Assembly: GCA_049323895.1 (NCBI GenBank)
Contig: JBMOKT010000013.1
Span: 434,001 to 498,000 of the forward strand
Origin: JBMOKT01 sp049323895
GTDB taxonomy: Bacteria > Bacillota > Peptococcia > Peptococcales > BICA1-8
Direction: 5' to 3'
DNA: 64,000 nt
Shown: in pieces, positions 51,929 through 60,967 of the stretch
How the letters are laid out: the number at the start of each line of letters is the position of its first letter
Numbering within the stretch: position 1 is the first letter of the stretch
Program-made: the position numbers and the translations under genes
The notes under the pieces: model-generated
Databases searched by the model: none
Told to the model about the DNA's origin: nothing
The model's input: only the letters and a program-made list of their open reading frames with translations

Positions 51929-53854
51929 CTAACTATTTTGTTTTTTCATCCAATTCAGCGTGCCACCATCAGAAAGTACACTTCTTTGTCTAGCAGAGAG
52001 CATAAGTTTTACTTCAAATTCTTTTCCAGATGTCAAATTTCGAACAGTCAATACTTCATCGCCTTTTTCAATGGAATCTTTAATTCCGTTAATTTCTAAA
52101 AAGTCACTTTGGGCAATAGTATCATATACTTTAGGATCAAGCAAAATTAACGGTACAATGCCAAAGTTAACCAAATTATCTCCATGAATCCTAGCCATAG
52201 ATTTTGCAATAACTGCCCTTACTCCTAAATACATGGGAGCCAATGCAGCATGTTCTCTACTGGAACCCTGACCGTAATTATCCCCGCCTAAAACTATGCC
52301 GCCGCCTTTTTCTTTAGCCCGTTTAGCGAAGTTGGAATCAAGAGGTTCAAATACGTACTCTGCCATTGCAGGAATATTAGACCTTAAGGGAAGAATTTTT
52401 GCACCTGCAGGCATTATATGATCGGTAGTGATATTGTCTTCTACTTTTAACAGCACTTCACCCTTAAGGTCGACGGCTAATTCCTCATTAAGGGGTAAAG
52501 CCTTAATATTTGGTCCCCGCCGAATTTCCTTATTAACAAAATCGGGGAATATAAACATGCTGTCATCAACAGCAAATTTTTCAGGCATTTTTACAACTAC
52601 AGCATCGCCTAAACTACGTGGATCAGTCATTACTCCAGTGATGGCACTTGCTACTGCGGTTTCTGGACTGACTAGATAAATCTGGGCATCTTTTGTTCCA
52701 GAACGACCTTTAAAGTTTCTATTTACTGTCCTCAACGAGATCCCTTCTGACTTTGGCGACTGCCCCATACCAATACAGGGGCCACAAGTGCATTCTAAAA
52801 TCCGTGCACCAGATTTGATAATCTCTGCTAAACTTCCGTTATCGGCAAGCATCTGAAATACTTGCCTAGATCCGCAAGCAAGAACAAGACTAACATCAGG
52901 GTGCACTTTTTTGCCTTTAAGTATCGAAGCAACCTTCATCAAATCTAAATAGGAAGAATTTGTGCAGCTTCCAACCATTACTTGATCAACTTTTATCCCT
53001 TCTAGTTCTTTAACTGTCTTTATGTTGTCTGGACTATGGGGACATGCCGCCAATGGTTGTAATTCATTCAAGTTAATTTCTATTTCTTGGTCATAGACAG
53101 CGTTTTCGTCTGCCGCCAGCGGTTTCCAGGTTGCTTGCCGGTCTTGAGCTTTTAAGAATTCAAACGTGATTTCATCACTTGGAAATATGGAAGATGTTGC
53201 ACCTGTTTCAGCACCCATATTAGTAATGGTTGCCCGTTCAGGCACACTAAGAGTTTTCACTCCATCGCCAGTGTATTCCAAGACTGCTTTCAAACCACCC
53301 TTAACGGAAAGTATCCTAAGTACTTCTAACACAATATCTTTTGCAGTAGCCCATGGTGCAAGTTTACCAGTTAACTTAACGTTAATGATTTTGGGCATTG
53401 TAAGATAAAAGGGTCCCCCTCCCATGGCTACAGCAACATCCAGCCCTCCCACACCTATTGCCAGCATACCTACACCGCCTGCCGTAGGAGTATGGCTATC
53501 TGCACCTAACAATACTTTTCCCGGTTCAGCAAACCGTTCTAAATTTACTTGGTGACAAATACCGTTTCCTGGTTTTGAATAAATCACCCCAATGTTTGAG
53601 GACATATCTTGAAGGAAAATATGATCATCCGGACTCTCAAAACCAGTCTGCAATGTATTATGATCTACATAAATCATACTTCTCTCTGCTTTAACTCGAG
53701 GAATGCCCATAGCTTCAAACTGGAGAAATGCCATGGTTCCTGTGGCATCCTGAACTAATGTGTGGTCTACCTTTATGCCTATTTCTTCACCTACTTTCAT
53801 TTCACCAGTAACCAAATGGTCTTTTATAATTTTTTGTGCTACTGTCAAACCCAT
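51929..53854 (-). CDS. acn: Aconitate hydratase
   Basis: 641 residues. Interconverts citrate, cis-aconitate and isocitrate with a [4Fe-4S] cluster; cysteines are in VGSCTNSSYLD (about residue 300) and CTCGPCIGMG. HNxLQTG and GADSHTPTAGGVGMLAIGVGGLDVAVAMGG are conserved. C-terminal swivel domain with GGDNYGQGSSREHAALAPMYLG. The compact form of bacterial aconitase. Placed between the cytochrome-like subunit and icd, so it belongs to a dedicated acid-using operon. Confidence 0.93.
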   Translation of the reverse strand: MGLTVAQKIIKDHLVTGEMKVGEEIGIKVDHTLVQDATGTMAFLQFEAMGIPRVKAERSMIYVDHNTLQTGFESPDDHIFLQDMSSNIGVIYSKPGNGICHQVNLERFAEPGKVLLGADSHTPTAGGVGMLAIGVGGLDVAVAMGGGPFYLTMPKIINVKLTGKLAPWATAKDIVLEVLRILSVKGGLKAVLEYTGDGVKTLSVPERATITNMGAETGATSSIFPSDEITFEFLKAQDRQATWKPLAADENAVYDQEIEINLNELQPLAACPHSPDNIKTVKELEGIKVDQVMVGSCTNSSYLDLMKVASILKGKKVHPDVSLVLACGSRQVFQMLADNGSLAEIIKSGARILECTCGPCIGMGQSPKSEGISLRTVNRNFKGRSGTKDAQIYLVSPETAVASAITGVMTDPRSLGDAVVVKMPEKFAVDDSMFIFPDFVNKEIRRGPNIKALPLNEELAVDLKGEVLLKVEDNITTDHIMPAGAKILPLRSNIPAMAEYVFEPLDSNFAKRAKEKGGGIVLGGDNYGQGSSREHAALAPMYLGVRAVIAKSMARIHGDNLVNFGIVPLILLDPKVYDTIAQSDFLEINGIKDSIEKGDEVLTVRNLTSGKEFEVKLMLSARQRSVLSDGGTLNWMKKQNS

Positions 53855-53899
53855 GGAAGCACCTCCTAATTTTGTTTAAATTTAGTCTGAAGTTTTATA

Positions 53900-54886
53900 T
53901 TATGCGGAAATTTTTTGTACCGGAGAGCCAACTACTTCAATCTCTTTAGTATCTTCGACTTCTGCTTTTTCATCTGACATTTCAATATCAGCTACAGCTT
54001 CTCTGGACTTAACTTTAAACCATTGAATAAGGCGACTCAAGAATTTGCGGCCAAAATGATAGGCGAAATTTATATCAATTATAAAAGCAAATATGATATG
54101 AATCAGTATAAATGTGCCCATCACCTCCGGAGTGATGTTGTCTTCCCAGAACCAACGCAGTATACCGGTCATGCCTAGTACGGACATTGTAACAAAAATA
54201 AGCAGGTACCAATATTTTTGACCAGAATTATATTCCCCTTGAAACGGTCGCTGCTCACCTTTAAAGACGCTGCGGAAAGCCTGCAGCCACCAAGCTTTAT
54301 CTTTTAGACCAAAGGAAAATACTGCTTTTATAGTTCTATTAAAATGATAACGGTCAAAGAAATAGAATAGGAAGGGAGATGCAAGCCACATAACCGCCCC
54401 AAATTTATGGGATATACTTACCATAGTTGTAAAGGGTTCTAGCCACATATCCCGAAAATGGTTTAAGGCGATTCCGGTGGCAGCTAAAAGCAGGTACCCT
54501 ATAGCCATCCACCAGTGGACAACTTTTTCCGTCATACGATGCCTGGCAGCAAGTATCTTTAGCTTTGAATCCACCTGCGGACAAACCTGAATACAGCGGT
54601 AACAACGAAGACAAGAATCATCAACTATATGTTCCAGGTGCAAGGATGTTCGTTCAGTCTGGAGGTCTAATCTTCCTGCTTCCCTCATAACGACAGGGCA
54701 TGTGTCCACACAGTTACCACATGCTATACATTCCTTATGACCTACTACATTTGCTCCGCCTTCCAAAAGGTTATTAGGAGAAATTCCGCCGGAAAGCAAT
54801 CGAAACTTGGCAACCGGAGACCAGGCTGTATCTAAAATTGAATTAATCATTTCTCTATTTTGGGATGAAGTTTTAAAACCCGGCAT
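53900..54886 (-). CDS. Membrane subunit with two [4Fe-4S] clusters and cytochrome b-like helices
   Basis: 328 residues. N-terminal dicluster ferredoxin motifs at C53/56/59/63 (CIACGNCVDTC) and C92/95/98/102 (CLRCYRCIQVC), then about four membrane helices (about 124-140, 160-178, 226-243, 255-274) with histidines H124, H160, H263 and H277 that could bind heme b, resembling the FdnI/cytochrome b561 fold and the TcuB/CitB type. It would move electrons between the quinone pool and the flavoprotein encoded upstream. Not a classical SdhC/FrdC anchor. C-terminal tail is charged and cytoplasmic by composition. Confidence 0.75.
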   Translation of the reverse strand: MPGFKTSSQNREMINSILDTAWSPVAKFRLLSGGISPNNLLEGGANVVGHKECIACGNCVDTCPVVMREAGRLDLQTERTSLHLEHIVDDSCLRCYRCIQVCPQVDSKLKILAARHRMTEKVVHWWMAIGYLLLAATGIALNHFRDMWLEPFTTMVSISHKFGAVMWLASPFLFYFFDRYHFNRTIKAVFSFGLKDKAWWLQAFRSVFKGEQRPFQGEYNSGQKYWYLLIFVTMSVLGMTGILRWFWEDNITPEVMGTFILIHIIFAFIIDINFAYHFGRKFLSRLIQWFKVKSREAVADIEMSDEKAEVEDTKEIEVVGSPVQKISA

Positions 54887-54935
54887 TTAAATCACCCTTT
54901 CTCAATTATTACCTTCTTACCTTTAAGATTTAAGT

Positions 54936-56555
54936 TTACGCTCTTCTTTTGAACTCTTCCCTTCGATAATCTGGTAAAAGAATTGGAGATATTAGTTCAT
55001 TATTAATACCGGTCTCATCCAAATGTTTGTGGTATTCTATAACATGGTTCAGAGAAAGGTTTTTTATCTTTATATTTTTGATATATTCAACAGCATTGTT
55101 TCCGCTTCTATTACCGAATACAAAAATGTCCAACAAGGAATTGCCTCCAAGACGATTAATCCCTTGTACGCCTCCAGAACATTCACCTGCTGCATATAAA
55201 CCTGGGACACAGGTCCTCGCATCAGGATCTATTTCTACTCCCCCATTTTGATAATGCTGGGTGGGAAAAATCATAATAGGCTCTTGACGCACATCAATCC
55301 CATACTCGCTAAACCTATGCACGATTCCTGCAAACATCCTGTCTAACTTTCCAACGTCACCACGAATATTAATAAGGGGAGTATCAAGCCAAATTCCATG
55401 TCTACCGGTAGGGGTTGGGATACCATTCCTCCTATCCTTAACTTCCCGTAGGATTGCAGAGGATACAGTGTCCCGTGTTTCTAACTCATTAATAAATCTA
55501 TCACCGTTTTTGTTAACTAATTGGGCGCCATTTCCCCGGCATGCCTCGGTAATCAACTGACCTAACATCTGCTCAGGCCACATAGCGCCGGTAGGGTGGA
55601 ATTGAATATGGTCCATGTGCAAAAGGTTCGCCCCTGCCCGGTAAGCAAGAACAAGACCGTCTGCTGTTGCTCCATAATGATTGGTTGTAGGAAAATCACA
55701 GGGATGAAGTCGACCAATACCACCTGTTGCCATAATAACTGCTTTGGATTTTACTATTACATATTCACCTGTCTCTAAATTCTTCAAGACTGCTCCGGCA
55801 CATTTTCCTTCCTCATCTAAAAGCAATTCCACAGCCGGGCAGAATTCTAAAACAGGAATTTTCCAATTATAGAATTCATCCCTTAGGACCCTCATAAATT
55901 CAAGACCACTTAAATCCTTACAGGAATGGACTCTCCTCCGTTGCTGACCGCCGGCAAATGATACGACAAAATCTCCATTGTCATGGGTATCAAACATACA
56001 TCCCAAATCCTTTAGCCATTCAACCATTAACGGGGCATCATGAACTAATACACTTACTAAATCTCTTTTATTTTTAAATCTTCCACCACCAATGGTGTCT
56101 AAAAAATGTCGTTCCGGACTGTCATTGCTTTGAGTAGCGGCGGCAATCCCGCCCTCAGCCATAATTGTGTTGGAATCACCGATACGCAATTTTGTAGCTA
56201 ACAATACATTAGCACCTTTTTCTTTGGCAATCAGAGCTGCACTGACTCCACCTCCGCCGCCGCCAATAACTAAAATATCTACATCATAATCAATTCTACT
56301 TAGGTCTATTTTTTCAGGTTCTATAATACTTCTAGCCTCTAGCAAATCCACCAGCCTGTTTGTTAATTTCTGACCCTTATTTGGTCCAATACGAACCTCT
56401 TTGATGCTATCGGGCCGATAATCAGGATGGCATGCTTTCAACAATTCTTCCCTCTCACTAAATGCTAAGCGGGGAATCTCCTGGGTTAATCTAAAAGCCC
56501 TAGTTTGTTCTAATCTTTTAATAGATTCTTGCATGGAAATTGGGTAACCTGACAT
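54936..56555 (-). CDS. Fumarate reductase/succinate dehydrogenase-like flavoprotein
   Basis: 539 residues. FAD-binding VIGGGGGGVSAAL at about 96-108; catalytic region HPTG with H320, R340 in TEACRGNG, H434 in PTQHYQNGG and R468 in GINRLGGNSL, all as in SdhA/FrdA. Two oddities: about 90 residues precede the Rossmann motif, where SdhA/FrdA normally have about 10, and the histidine that covalently binds FAD is replaced by asparagine (DSNTIMAEGG), so FAD should be non-covalent. Oxidises or reduces a C4-C6 di- or tricarboxylate; succinate/fumarate and tricarballylate/aconitate are both possible. Next to its Fe-S partners. Confidence 0.8.
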   Translation of the reverse strand: MSGYPISMQESIKRLEQTRAFRLTQEIPRLAFSEREELLKACHPDYRPDSIKEVRIGPNKGQKLTNRLVDLLEARSIIEPEKIDLSRIDYDVDILVIGGGGGGVSAALIAKEKGANVLLATKLRIGDSNTIMAEGGIAAATQSNDSPERHFLDTIGGGRFKNKRDLVSVLVHDAPLMVEWLKDLGCMFDTHDNGDFVVSFAGGQQRRRVHSCKDLSGLEFMRVLRDEFYNWKIPVLEFCPAVELLLDEEGKCAGAVLKNLETGEYVIVKSKAVIMATGGIGRLHPCDFPTTNHYGATADGLVLAYRAGANLLHMDHIQFHPTGAMWPEQMLGQLITEACRGNGAQLVNKNGDRFINELETRDTVSSAILREVKDRRNGIPTPTGRHGIWLDTPLINIRGDVGKLDRMFAGIVHRFSEYGIDVRQEPIMIFPTQHYQNGGVEIDPDARTCVPGLYAAGECSGGVQGINRLGGNSLLDIFVFGNRSGNNAVEYIKNIKIKNLSLNHVIEYHKHLDETGINNELISPILLPDYRREEFKRRA

Positions 56556-56567
56556 TTTAATCCCCCT

Positions 56568-57248
56568 TTACAGCTTCTCAAATACTCGTTCGTCATATTT
56601 TTTCTTCAATTCTTCCTCAGTTAAACTAGCCAATGCTTTTACATCTCGGTCAAACTTTCCATCTCTAATGTCTTTGTTCCGCTCAATAATCTGCAGAGGT
56701 TTAGGGCGAACACTTTTTGAAAAATATCTGCGAACAAAGAGAGCAATGTTATATGGGACAAGTTCACCGGTGCACCGTGTTGCACATAAACCGCATAATA
56801 TGCAATCAAAGGAAAGTTCGGCGACCTCTTTCCAGTCTCCCCTGAGGGCTGCTGAAATGTAATCAATTGGTCGGAGGTTCTGTGGACATGCTTTAACGCA
56901 AGCACCACAGCCTACACATTTTTTTATCTCCGGATACAATTCCAACAGCGCCTTAACAGGATTTTCAATTTCCTTTAAATCATATAGCGCCTTCTGGGAT
57001 GGATAATAAGGAATTTGAGTCAAATACATAGAGGGAATAATTTTTGTCTGACAAGCCAACCCTACATGTAGTTTATAGTCACCGGGCAGCCGGTAAACTG
57101 TTCCGCAAGCACCGCAAAAACCACCCCTGCAGCCGCATCCTCGGGTAAACTTATAGCCGATATACTCCATTGCTGTCATGATTGTTAGTCCGTCGGGAAC
57201 CTTATAATGCTTACCCATTACATTAATATCTACCAATTTTTCCTCCAT
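56568..57248 (-). CDS. Iron-sulfur subunit of the fumarate-reductase-like complex
   Basis: 226 residues. N-terminal plant-type [2Fe-2S] site (C40, C45, C48, C66, in CGCRGGFCGACG), then two [4Fe-4S] ferredoxin motifs at C111/114/117/121 (CVGCGACVKAC) and C149/152/155/159 (CILCGLCATRC). Differs from classic FrdB/SdhB, which carry a [3Fe-4S] cluster. ATG 57248 lies 7 bases after GGAGG; a longer frame opens upstream. First of the three complex genes, followed by the flavoprotein after 12 bases. Confidence 0.85.
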   Translation of the reverse strand: MEEKLVDINVMGKHYKVPDGLTIMTAMEYIGYKFTRGCGCRGGFCGACGTVYRLPGDYKLHVGLACQTKIIPSMYLTQIPYYPSQKALYDLKEIENPVKALLELYPEIKKCVGCGACVKACPQNLRPIDYISAALRGDWKEVAELSFDCILCGLCATRCTGELVPYNIALFVRRYFSKSVRPKPLQIIERNKDIRDGKFDRDVKALASLTEEELKKKYDERVFEKL

Positions 57249-57308
57249 GGTCCAACCTCCACTATGAAAATTTGAATATTTTGTAAGCATCCTAATTCAA
57301 ACTATAAT

Positions 57309-58505
57309 TTACTCATCTAATTTTTTCTCAGGTGGCGCTTCTAGTTTTATAGATGCAACTTTTGCACGGGATACATATACCTTTCCATCCATCAAACGCC
57401 TGGCAGTTCTTGCTAAAGCTGCTTTATGCAAAATTATATTGCCATTATTTTGGTCCACATGAACCTCTACTTCTAGTTTGCCAGAAGGATGACCTATGCG
57501 AATCTGATTTTTCTTTTTTGCTTCTTTGGAAAGTAAATCAAAGACAACCGTACCGGGAATCTTTGCGGCAGTTCCTGTACAAACAGCACCTGTGACAGCA
57601 TATGCCTTATGAGTTTTCTGCATTGACATCATTCTTCCTACAATATCAATTTCATGTTCTTGGATAAATATTCCATTAGAAGCGGTATAATTCTGGGCCT
57701 TTGCTACAAAACCAATTTTGGGAATGGCTGGGCTGACAGCCTTAGCAATTTTCCAGTCATTAACACGACCAATTCTAACTGCGAAAAAGCCACGGATTTC
57801 TTCAAGTGTTTCCATTAATTCGGAGTTGGCATTAATTTCATCGGGTAGTTCAGTACCTTTTATACCTAATTCCTCTGCAGACACAAAGATAACTGGATTG
57901 GCTGAATCAACAAATGATACTGTAAAATTACCACGGCTGGTTTCAACTACATCTTTAACATTTCCTGTAGGCAAAAGCTTTCCTGTAACAGAACCTGCTG
58001 AGTCAAGGAAATTAAGAACTATGCGGGCTCCTGTTCCCGGTACACCATCAATGGAAAAATCTCCATCCACCTTTGGTTTGCCATTTTCTACAGGCACTTC
58101 TGCTACAATTACTTTTTTTGTATTGGTATTAAATATGCGAACAGTAGTAGTGGGCTCTACTGCCTGCACCAGACCTTCATCAATTGCGAACGGACCAACA
58201 GCCGAGGAGATATTGCCACAATTACCTGAGTAGTCAACTGTAGCATTATATAAACTAACCTGGCCAAAGGTATAATCCACATCAACATCGGGGCGTAGAG
58301 ATTCCCCAATGATAGCCATTTTGCTGGTAAGTGAATCGGCTCCACCCATTCCATCGATTTGCCTAGGGTCCGGGCTTCCATATGCCGCAAGTATTACTCT
58401 ATCTCTCTCTCCATGGTCTTTTGGCAAGTTTTCTGGCTTAAAAATCAAGGCTTTGCTAGTTCCTCCCCGATAAACGGTCACAGGAATACTTACCATATCA
58501 CTCAT
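57309..58505 (-). CDS. PrpF-family isomerase (methylaconitate/aconitate/methylitaconate isomerase)
   Basis: 398 residues with two diaminopimelate-epimerase-like halves. YRGGTSKALIFKPENLP, GMGGADSLTSKMAIIG and VDYSGNCGNISSAVGPFAIDEGLV (candidate catalytic cysteine) are the family hallmarks, as in PrpF (2-methylaconitate cis-trans isomerase), 3-methylitaconate isomerase and aconitate isomerase. The genes around it (TRAP importer, aconitase, isocitrate dehydrogenase) suggest cis/trans-aconitate rather than methylcitrate chemistry; no PrpC/PrpB/PrpD is seen. ATG follows AAAGGAGG. Its leader holds an attenuator-like structure. Confidence 0.85.
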   Translation of the reverse strand: MSDMVSIPVTVYRGGTSKALIFKPENLPKDHGERDRVILAAYGSPDPRQIDGMGGADSLTSKMAIIGESLRPDVDVDYTFGQVSLYNATVDYSGNCGNISSAVGPFAIDEGLVQAVEPTTTVRIFNTNTKKVIVAEVPVENGKPKVDGDFSIDGVPGTGARIVLNFLDSAGSVTGKLLPTGNVKDVVETSRGNFTVSFVDSANPVIFVSAEELGIKGTELPDEINANSELMETLEEIRGFFAVRIGRVNDWKIAKAVSPAIPKIGFVAKAQNYTASNGIFIQEHEIDIVGRMMSMQKTHKAYAVTGAVCTGTAAKIPGTVVFDLLSKEAKKKNQIRIGHPSGKLEVEVHVDQNNGNIILHKAALARTARRLMDGKVYVSRAKVASIKLEAPPEKKLDE

Positions 58506-58535
58506 AAAAGAAACCTCCTTTTATTAATAAAAAAA

Positions 58536-58564
58536 GACAGCCGTTAATTAAATAACTGGCTGTC
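58536..58564 (-). terminator. Terminator in the prpF leader
   Basis: Minus strand: GACAGCC(A)GTTA, loop, TAAC GGCTGTC, an 11-bp stem with one bulged base, followed by TTTTTTTATTAA and then the AAAGGAGG ribosome binding site. It stands between promoter and gene, so it should act as an attenuator. Confidence 0.85.
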
Positions 58565-58596
58565 TAATAGTTATTAGCGTTTGATCATCTCAAACG
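58551..58596 (-). promoter_or_regulatory. Competing hairpins of the prpF attenuator
   Basis: AATAACT (58569-58575) pairs exactly with AGTTATT (58551-58557), sequestering the 5' arm of the terminator, so the two folds exclude each other. Just before it, CGTTTGA and TCAAACG (58578-58596) form a perfect 7-bp hairpin with a 5-base loop. Confidence 0.65.
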
Positions 58597-58685
58597 GTCA
58601 CATTTAGAACAGTTAATGAATTTTCTCTTTTAGGTTTACTTAATAACCTGCATCTGTATGCTTCTAAATAATCGCACACAAACAG

Positions 58686-59003
58686 TTACATCACCTTTAA
58701 CTTATTATATTCCCTGTTTAAATCCTTTATGGCTGAAATTATAGCATTTTTGGCCGCACCATGATAGGAATCAATGATTTCAGCTATAATTGGTTCTATT
58801 CCATCGGCAAGACAGTAGCCAACTAAACAGTTGCGTACAAAGTTAATTGCTAAATCTGTAACCAGTGTAACTTTTGCATCAACTATTACTCCATACTTTC
58901 TATCAACCTCAACAACAACGGCAAGATGATCAAAACTTCCTTTTGCTGCCATTCCTTGAGGCAATGTTCCGTGACCTGCCAAAAAAACCGTTTTCGATTT
59001 AAT
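58686..59003 (-). CDS. DUF3870 domain protein, unusual start
   Basis: About 105 residues. AGHGTLPQGMAAKGSFDHLAVVVEVD, the DAKVTLVTDLAINFVRNCLVGYCLADG core and EIIDSYHGAAKNAIISAIKDL fit the DUF3870 family, small proteins of unknown function found near TRAP transporters. The first canonical start in frame (TTG 58982) would remove the conserved KTVFL strand that precedes AGHG and has no ribosome binding site. ATT at 59003 lies 7 bases after GGGGGG and restores MKSKTVFLAGHG, so ATT initiation is proposed. Between dctM and the prpF leader. Confidence 0.6.
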   Translation of the reverse strand: MKSKTVFLAGHGTLPQGMAAKGSFDHLAVVVEVDRKYGVIVDAKVTLVTDLAINFVRNCLVGYCLADGIEPIIAEIIDSYHGAAKNAIISAIKDLNREYNKLKVM

Positions 59004-59136
59004 TTTATTTCCCCCCTATTAATAAACTTTTATTTTTTATATTTTTTCAGATTCGACAGGAAACGGGGGAAACCTTTTTAGGAAATAAAAAATTTATTAA
59101 GTAAATATTAAAAGTAAGATTTCAAAATATTAGCTA

Positions 59137-60411
59137 TCACATTTTATTTGGCAGCCATAGAGAGATCTGCGGGAATAATACAACCAGCAAAATAGCGAAT
59201 AACATAGCTATCATAAATGGAAATACTCCCCTGATTACGCTTTCTAATCGAGCATTGTTTGCCCCGGCAACAACAAAGAGATTTAATCCCACCGGAGGAG
59301 TAATCATAGCCATTTCCATCATCATAACCATAAATACTGCAAAATGGGTAATATCAATACCCAAAGTATTTATTACAGGCAATAATACAGGTAAAGTGAT
59401 TAATACTATGGCAACTGCCTCCAAAAATGTACCCAAAACTAGAAACAGTAAAAAGCAAAATGCCCAAAATATCGGTTGACTAATATCATGACTAACTACC
59501 CAAGTGACCACCTGCTGAGGAATTTGCTCATTAGCTAAAAAGAGAGCAAATGTCATGGCGTTAGCAATTATTAAAAATATCATAGATGTTGTTGCAATTG
59601 AGTCGCTTACCATTCCCCTGAACGATTGAAAAGTAATCTCTTTATATACAAATTTACCGACAATTATAGCATAGGCCACAGAAAGGAATGATACTTCTGT
59701 CGGCGTAGCTATGCCAGCATAAATAGATGTAAGTATTACTATTGGTAGAAAAAGGGCAGGAATGGCGTGTATTGTCGCCTTTTTTTTCTCCTCCCAGCTA
59801 GATTTGGGCTCCCCGCCATAATTTTTTTTGATGGCATATATTACTGCTACAATAATAAAGACGAAAGTAAGCAAAAGTCCAGGTAAAATGCCCGCCGTAA
59901 AAAGCCTGGCAATAGATTGTTCTGCTGTAGTACCAATTAAAACAAAAGTTATACTTGGAGGAATCAAAATTCCTATGGTTCCTCCTGCGGCTACAGCCCC
60001 CATGGAATATTTTTTTTCATATCCACCTGCAATCATCGCCGGAATCATAATACCTCCTACAGCTGCTGCTGTAGCTGGACTGGAACCGGAAATAGCAGCA
60101 AAAACCATGCAAGCCAGTATGACAATTATGGACAGACCTCCGCGGATGTGCCCAATCCAAGCCCGCATAAACCTAATTAATGCTTTGGATATGCCTCCGC
60201 CGCCCATAATTATACCTGCAAAAACAAAGCCCGGAATAGCCATTAAAGTCGTATGATCCATCCCTGTAAACATGCGCTGGGCAATCATAAACATGTTAAA
60301 GTCACCAATTAAATATAGAGCTGTGATACTTGCGATTCCTAAGCTAATCCCAATAGGGACATGTAACAAAAATAATATGATAAATATTGTGAATAAAATG
60401 ACCGTACTCAT
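59137..60411 (-). CDS. TRAP transporter large permease (DctM)
   Basis: 424 residues, about 12 membrane helices. VPIGISLGIASITALYL, GGISKALIRFMRAWIGHIRGGLSIIVILACMVFAAISGSSPATAAAVGGIMIPAMI, and AGILPGLLLTF are DctM marks. It forms the sodium-coupled transport channel with the small subunit encoded just upstream (one-base overlap TAATG). Confidence 0.95.
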   Translation of the reverse strand: MSTVILFTIFIILFLLHVPIGISLGIASITALYLIGDFNMFMIAQRMFTGMDHTTLMAIPGFVFAGIIMGGGGISKALIRFMRAWIGHIRGGLSIIVILACMVFAAISGSSPATAAAVGGIMIPAMIAGGYEKKYSMGAVAAGGTIGILIPPSITFVLIGTTAEQSIARLFTAGILPGLLLTFVFIIVAVIYAIKKNYGGEPKSSWEEKKKATIHAIPALFLPIVILTSIYAGIATPTEVSFLSVAYAIIVGKFVYKEITFQSFRGMVSDSIATTSMIFLIIANAMTFALFLANEQIPQQVVTWVVSHDISQPIFWAFCFLLFLVLGTFLEAVAIVLITLPVLLPVINTLGIDITHFAVFMVMMMEMAMITPPVGLNLFVVAGANNARLESVIRGVFPFMIAMLFAILLVVLFPQISLWLPNKM

Positions 60412-60896
60412 TAATGACCCCCTCCCGTTGGTATTTCGCCTGTTTTGATAATATGTATCAATTCTTCTAAGAATCTAATACCAAGTAAAAGTGAGCCAAG
60501 GGGCATAATTAAATAGACAATCCATAAACTGATCTGCGCATTTGTGGAAACCTGATCATTATTAAAATAATGGAACCATAATAAAATGGAAGCAATGGTA
60601 AGAAAAGCACTAAATAAAACACTGCAAAACTTTTCGAAAATACTTATTGGGTACTGATATTTTTTTGGAAGAAAGTCGTAAAGAATGCCTACTGAAACAT
60701 GCTTGCCCTTTTTTTCAGCCATAGACCATCCTAGCAAAATTCCCCATACCAGTAAATAAGTAGAAATTTCGTCAACCCAAAAAATTGGTTTATTAAATAT
60801 ATAACGCACCATTACCCCATAAACCACAGATGCACACCCAATTAGAAAAAATACTCCTGCTAAAAATTCTTCTAGTAAATCACGCCATTTACTCAA
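60411..60896 (-). CDS. TRAP transporter small permease (DctQ)
   Basis: 161 residues with four predicted helices. VRYIFNKPIFWVDEISTYLLVWGILLGWSMAEKKGKHVSVGILYDFLP is the DctQ signature region. Accessory membrane subunit of the TRAP complex. 71 bases after the binding-protein gene. Confidence 0.93.
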   Translation of the reverse strand: MSKWRDLLEEFLAGVFFLIGCASVVYGVMVRYIFNKPIFWVDEISTYLLVWGILLGWSMAEKKGKHVSVGILYDFLPKKYQYPISIFEKFCSVLFSAFLTIASILLWFHYFNNDQVSTNAQISLWIVYLIMPLGSLLLGIRFLEELIHIIKTGEIPTGGGH

Positions 60897-60967
60897 TAGG
60901 TCACCTCCTTAATCTGCCTTTCATATGGCATAATTAAAAAAATATGGTATACCCTTAAGCGTTAACT

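Noticed and set aside
57309..58505. 2-methylcitrate cycle for propionate
   Set aside because: PrpF-like protein is present but no PrpB, PrpC or PrpD is found in the window, and propionyl-CoA is handled by the methylmalonyl-CoA route.
59050..59080. GAAACGGGGGAAAC-like element shared with 50541-50555
   Set aside because: The common stretch is only about 14 bases and low in complexity; not enough to call a repeat family.
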